DNA from: an uncultured Prevotella sp.
GTDB lineage: Bacteria; Bacteroidota; Bacteroidia; Bacteroidales; Bacteroidaceae
Direction of reading: 5' to 3'
Length of the DNA: 33,579 nt
Assembly (NCBI GenBank): GCA_937889855.1
Contig: CALBYK010000314.1
Span: 1-33,579 of the forward strand
Positions 33,074 through 33,579 of this stretch are shown one piece after another (the stretch's first letter is position 1; every line of letters begins with the position of its first letter). The notes beneath the pieces were generated by a model. It saw only the letters and a list, made by a program, of their open reading frames with translations. It was not told the DNA's origin and did no database searches. A program made the position numbers and the translations under genes.

Positions 33074-33544
33074 TCAGAATGTCAATCCAAGACTTAGGGT
33101 GTATGTTCTCGGTCGCGGATAGAAGCTGCTGTCGACACCGTTGGGCACCTCCGGGTCGGCGCCCGAGTAGTTGGTGATGCAGAACACGTTCTGCACCATG
33201 GCAGAGAGCGACAGCGAGCACCACTTGGTTATCTTGCCGAAGTTATAGCTCAGGTTCACGTTGTCGAGCTTGAGGAACGAGCCGTTCTCCACATAGTAGT
33301 CGGAGAGATACTGGCGGTTCTTGAATCCCGTCTTCATGTAGCTGCGGTTGAGGTTGTTGAGCTGCAGTCCGTCTGCCCATGTCTCGAGTTCCCACGCTCC
33401 GGTGTTCATCGCCGTCGAGTTGTAGACGTAGTTGCCGATGTTAGCGCGGAAGCTCATGCCGAGCGTGAGCTGCTTGTAGCGCACTGACGTTGTGAGTCCC
33501 ATGATGTAGTCGGGCATCGGCGAGTGGTAGCGATAGCGGTCGGC
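33074..33544 (-). CDS. SusC/RagA-family TonB-linked outer-membrane protein (3' end only)
   Basis: The C-terminal part of a SusC-type barrel, about 157 residues. Reading back from the stop, ADRYRYHSPMPDYIMGLTTS matches the conserved SusC region that precedes the last barrel strands. IGNYVYN, SFLKLDNVNLSYNFG and the terminal YPRPRTYTLSLGLTF follow, ending in the BAM-type Phe. The genuine frame can be read up to about 33544. Beyond it the sequence is an inverted copy of downstream bases and brings in a stop, so the upstream part of the gene is not in this window. It imports galactan fragments with the SusD protein encoded next. Confidence 0.92.
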   Translation of the reverse strand, partial: ADRYRYHSPMPDYIMGLTTSVRYKQLTLGMSFRANIGNYVYNSTAMNTGAWELETWADGLQLNNLNRSYMKTGFKNRQYLSDYYVENGSFLKLDNVNLSYNFGKITKWCSLSLSAMVQNVFCITNYSGADPEVPNGVDSSFYPRPRTYTLSLGLTF

Positions 33545-33579
33545 GATGCCCGACTACATCATGGGACTCACAACGTCAG
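33484..33579. repeat. Terminal 36-bp fold-back at the window end
   Basis: Bases 33484-33519 and 33544-33579 are perfect reverse complements with a 24-bp loop, and the right arm ends on the last base of the window. It interrupts the otherwise continuous SusC frame, which points to an assembly or amplification artefact. Confidence 0.85.

Noticed and set aside
33484..33579. Terminal inverted repeat of a mobile element
   Set aside because: No transposase nearby, it lies inside susC coding sequence and it ends exactly at the window edge; an assembly artefact is simpler.

Overview
The window looks like a Bacteroidales chromosome segment, most likely from the Prevotella group. The evidence is SusC/SusD-type outer-membrane genes, DUF3244-like and TPR/HTH proteins, promoters of the Bacteroidetes TTTG-N19/20-TAnnTTTG type, no clear Shine-Dalgarno sites and moderate G+C. 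All names come from reading motifs; no database search was possible. Nearly all genes are on the minus strand. No rRNA, tRNA, CRISPR array or transposase was seen.

Layout. (1) 216-8891: a peptide natural-product locus. It holds an outer-membrane beta-barrel receptor, a C39-peptidase ABC exporter, a radical SAM/SPASM maturase, a 72-residue double-glycine precursor with a Cys-x3-Cys-x3-Cys core, a small DUF3244-like secreted protein and a lipoprotein/TPR/transmembrane/HTH regulator. (2) 9067-14530: housekeeping genes: AI-2E family transporter, thymidine kinase, rsmI, a coiled-coil lipoprotein, tadA, a YraN nuclease-fold protein and birA. (3) 14623-15684: an OprO/OprP-like porin. (4) 15806-24646: a five-gene signalling operon with a receiver protein, a hybrid histidine kinase, one intact TPR histidine kinase and two tandem TPR paralogues. 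The paralogues have lost the phosphoacceptor His and the whole ATPase domain. (5) 24891 to the end: a beta-1,4-galactan utilisation locus with partial susC, susD, a SusE/F-like lipoprotein, two GH53 galactanases (one surface lipoprotein, one periplasmic) and a GH2 beta-galactosidase.

The most striking observation is in region 1. The three promoters (receptor, peptide operon, regulator) each carry a box reading AAATAGACCT on the minus strand (one copy has a mismatch). In all three it lies exactly 31 bp upstream of the -7 element. A second copy lies 77-82 bp further upstream in each. This ties the receptor, the peptide operon and the membrane-anchored regulator into one candidate regulon. The regulator gene also changes base composition abruptly after about codon 80.

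The second notable system is the tandem TPR-kinase array, where the sensor and coiled-coil parts are conserved but catalysis is lost. A nine-C tract lies at the start of the intact kinase. The last 96 bp of the window form a near-perfect fold-back that puts a false stop into susC. This is probably a contig-end artefact.
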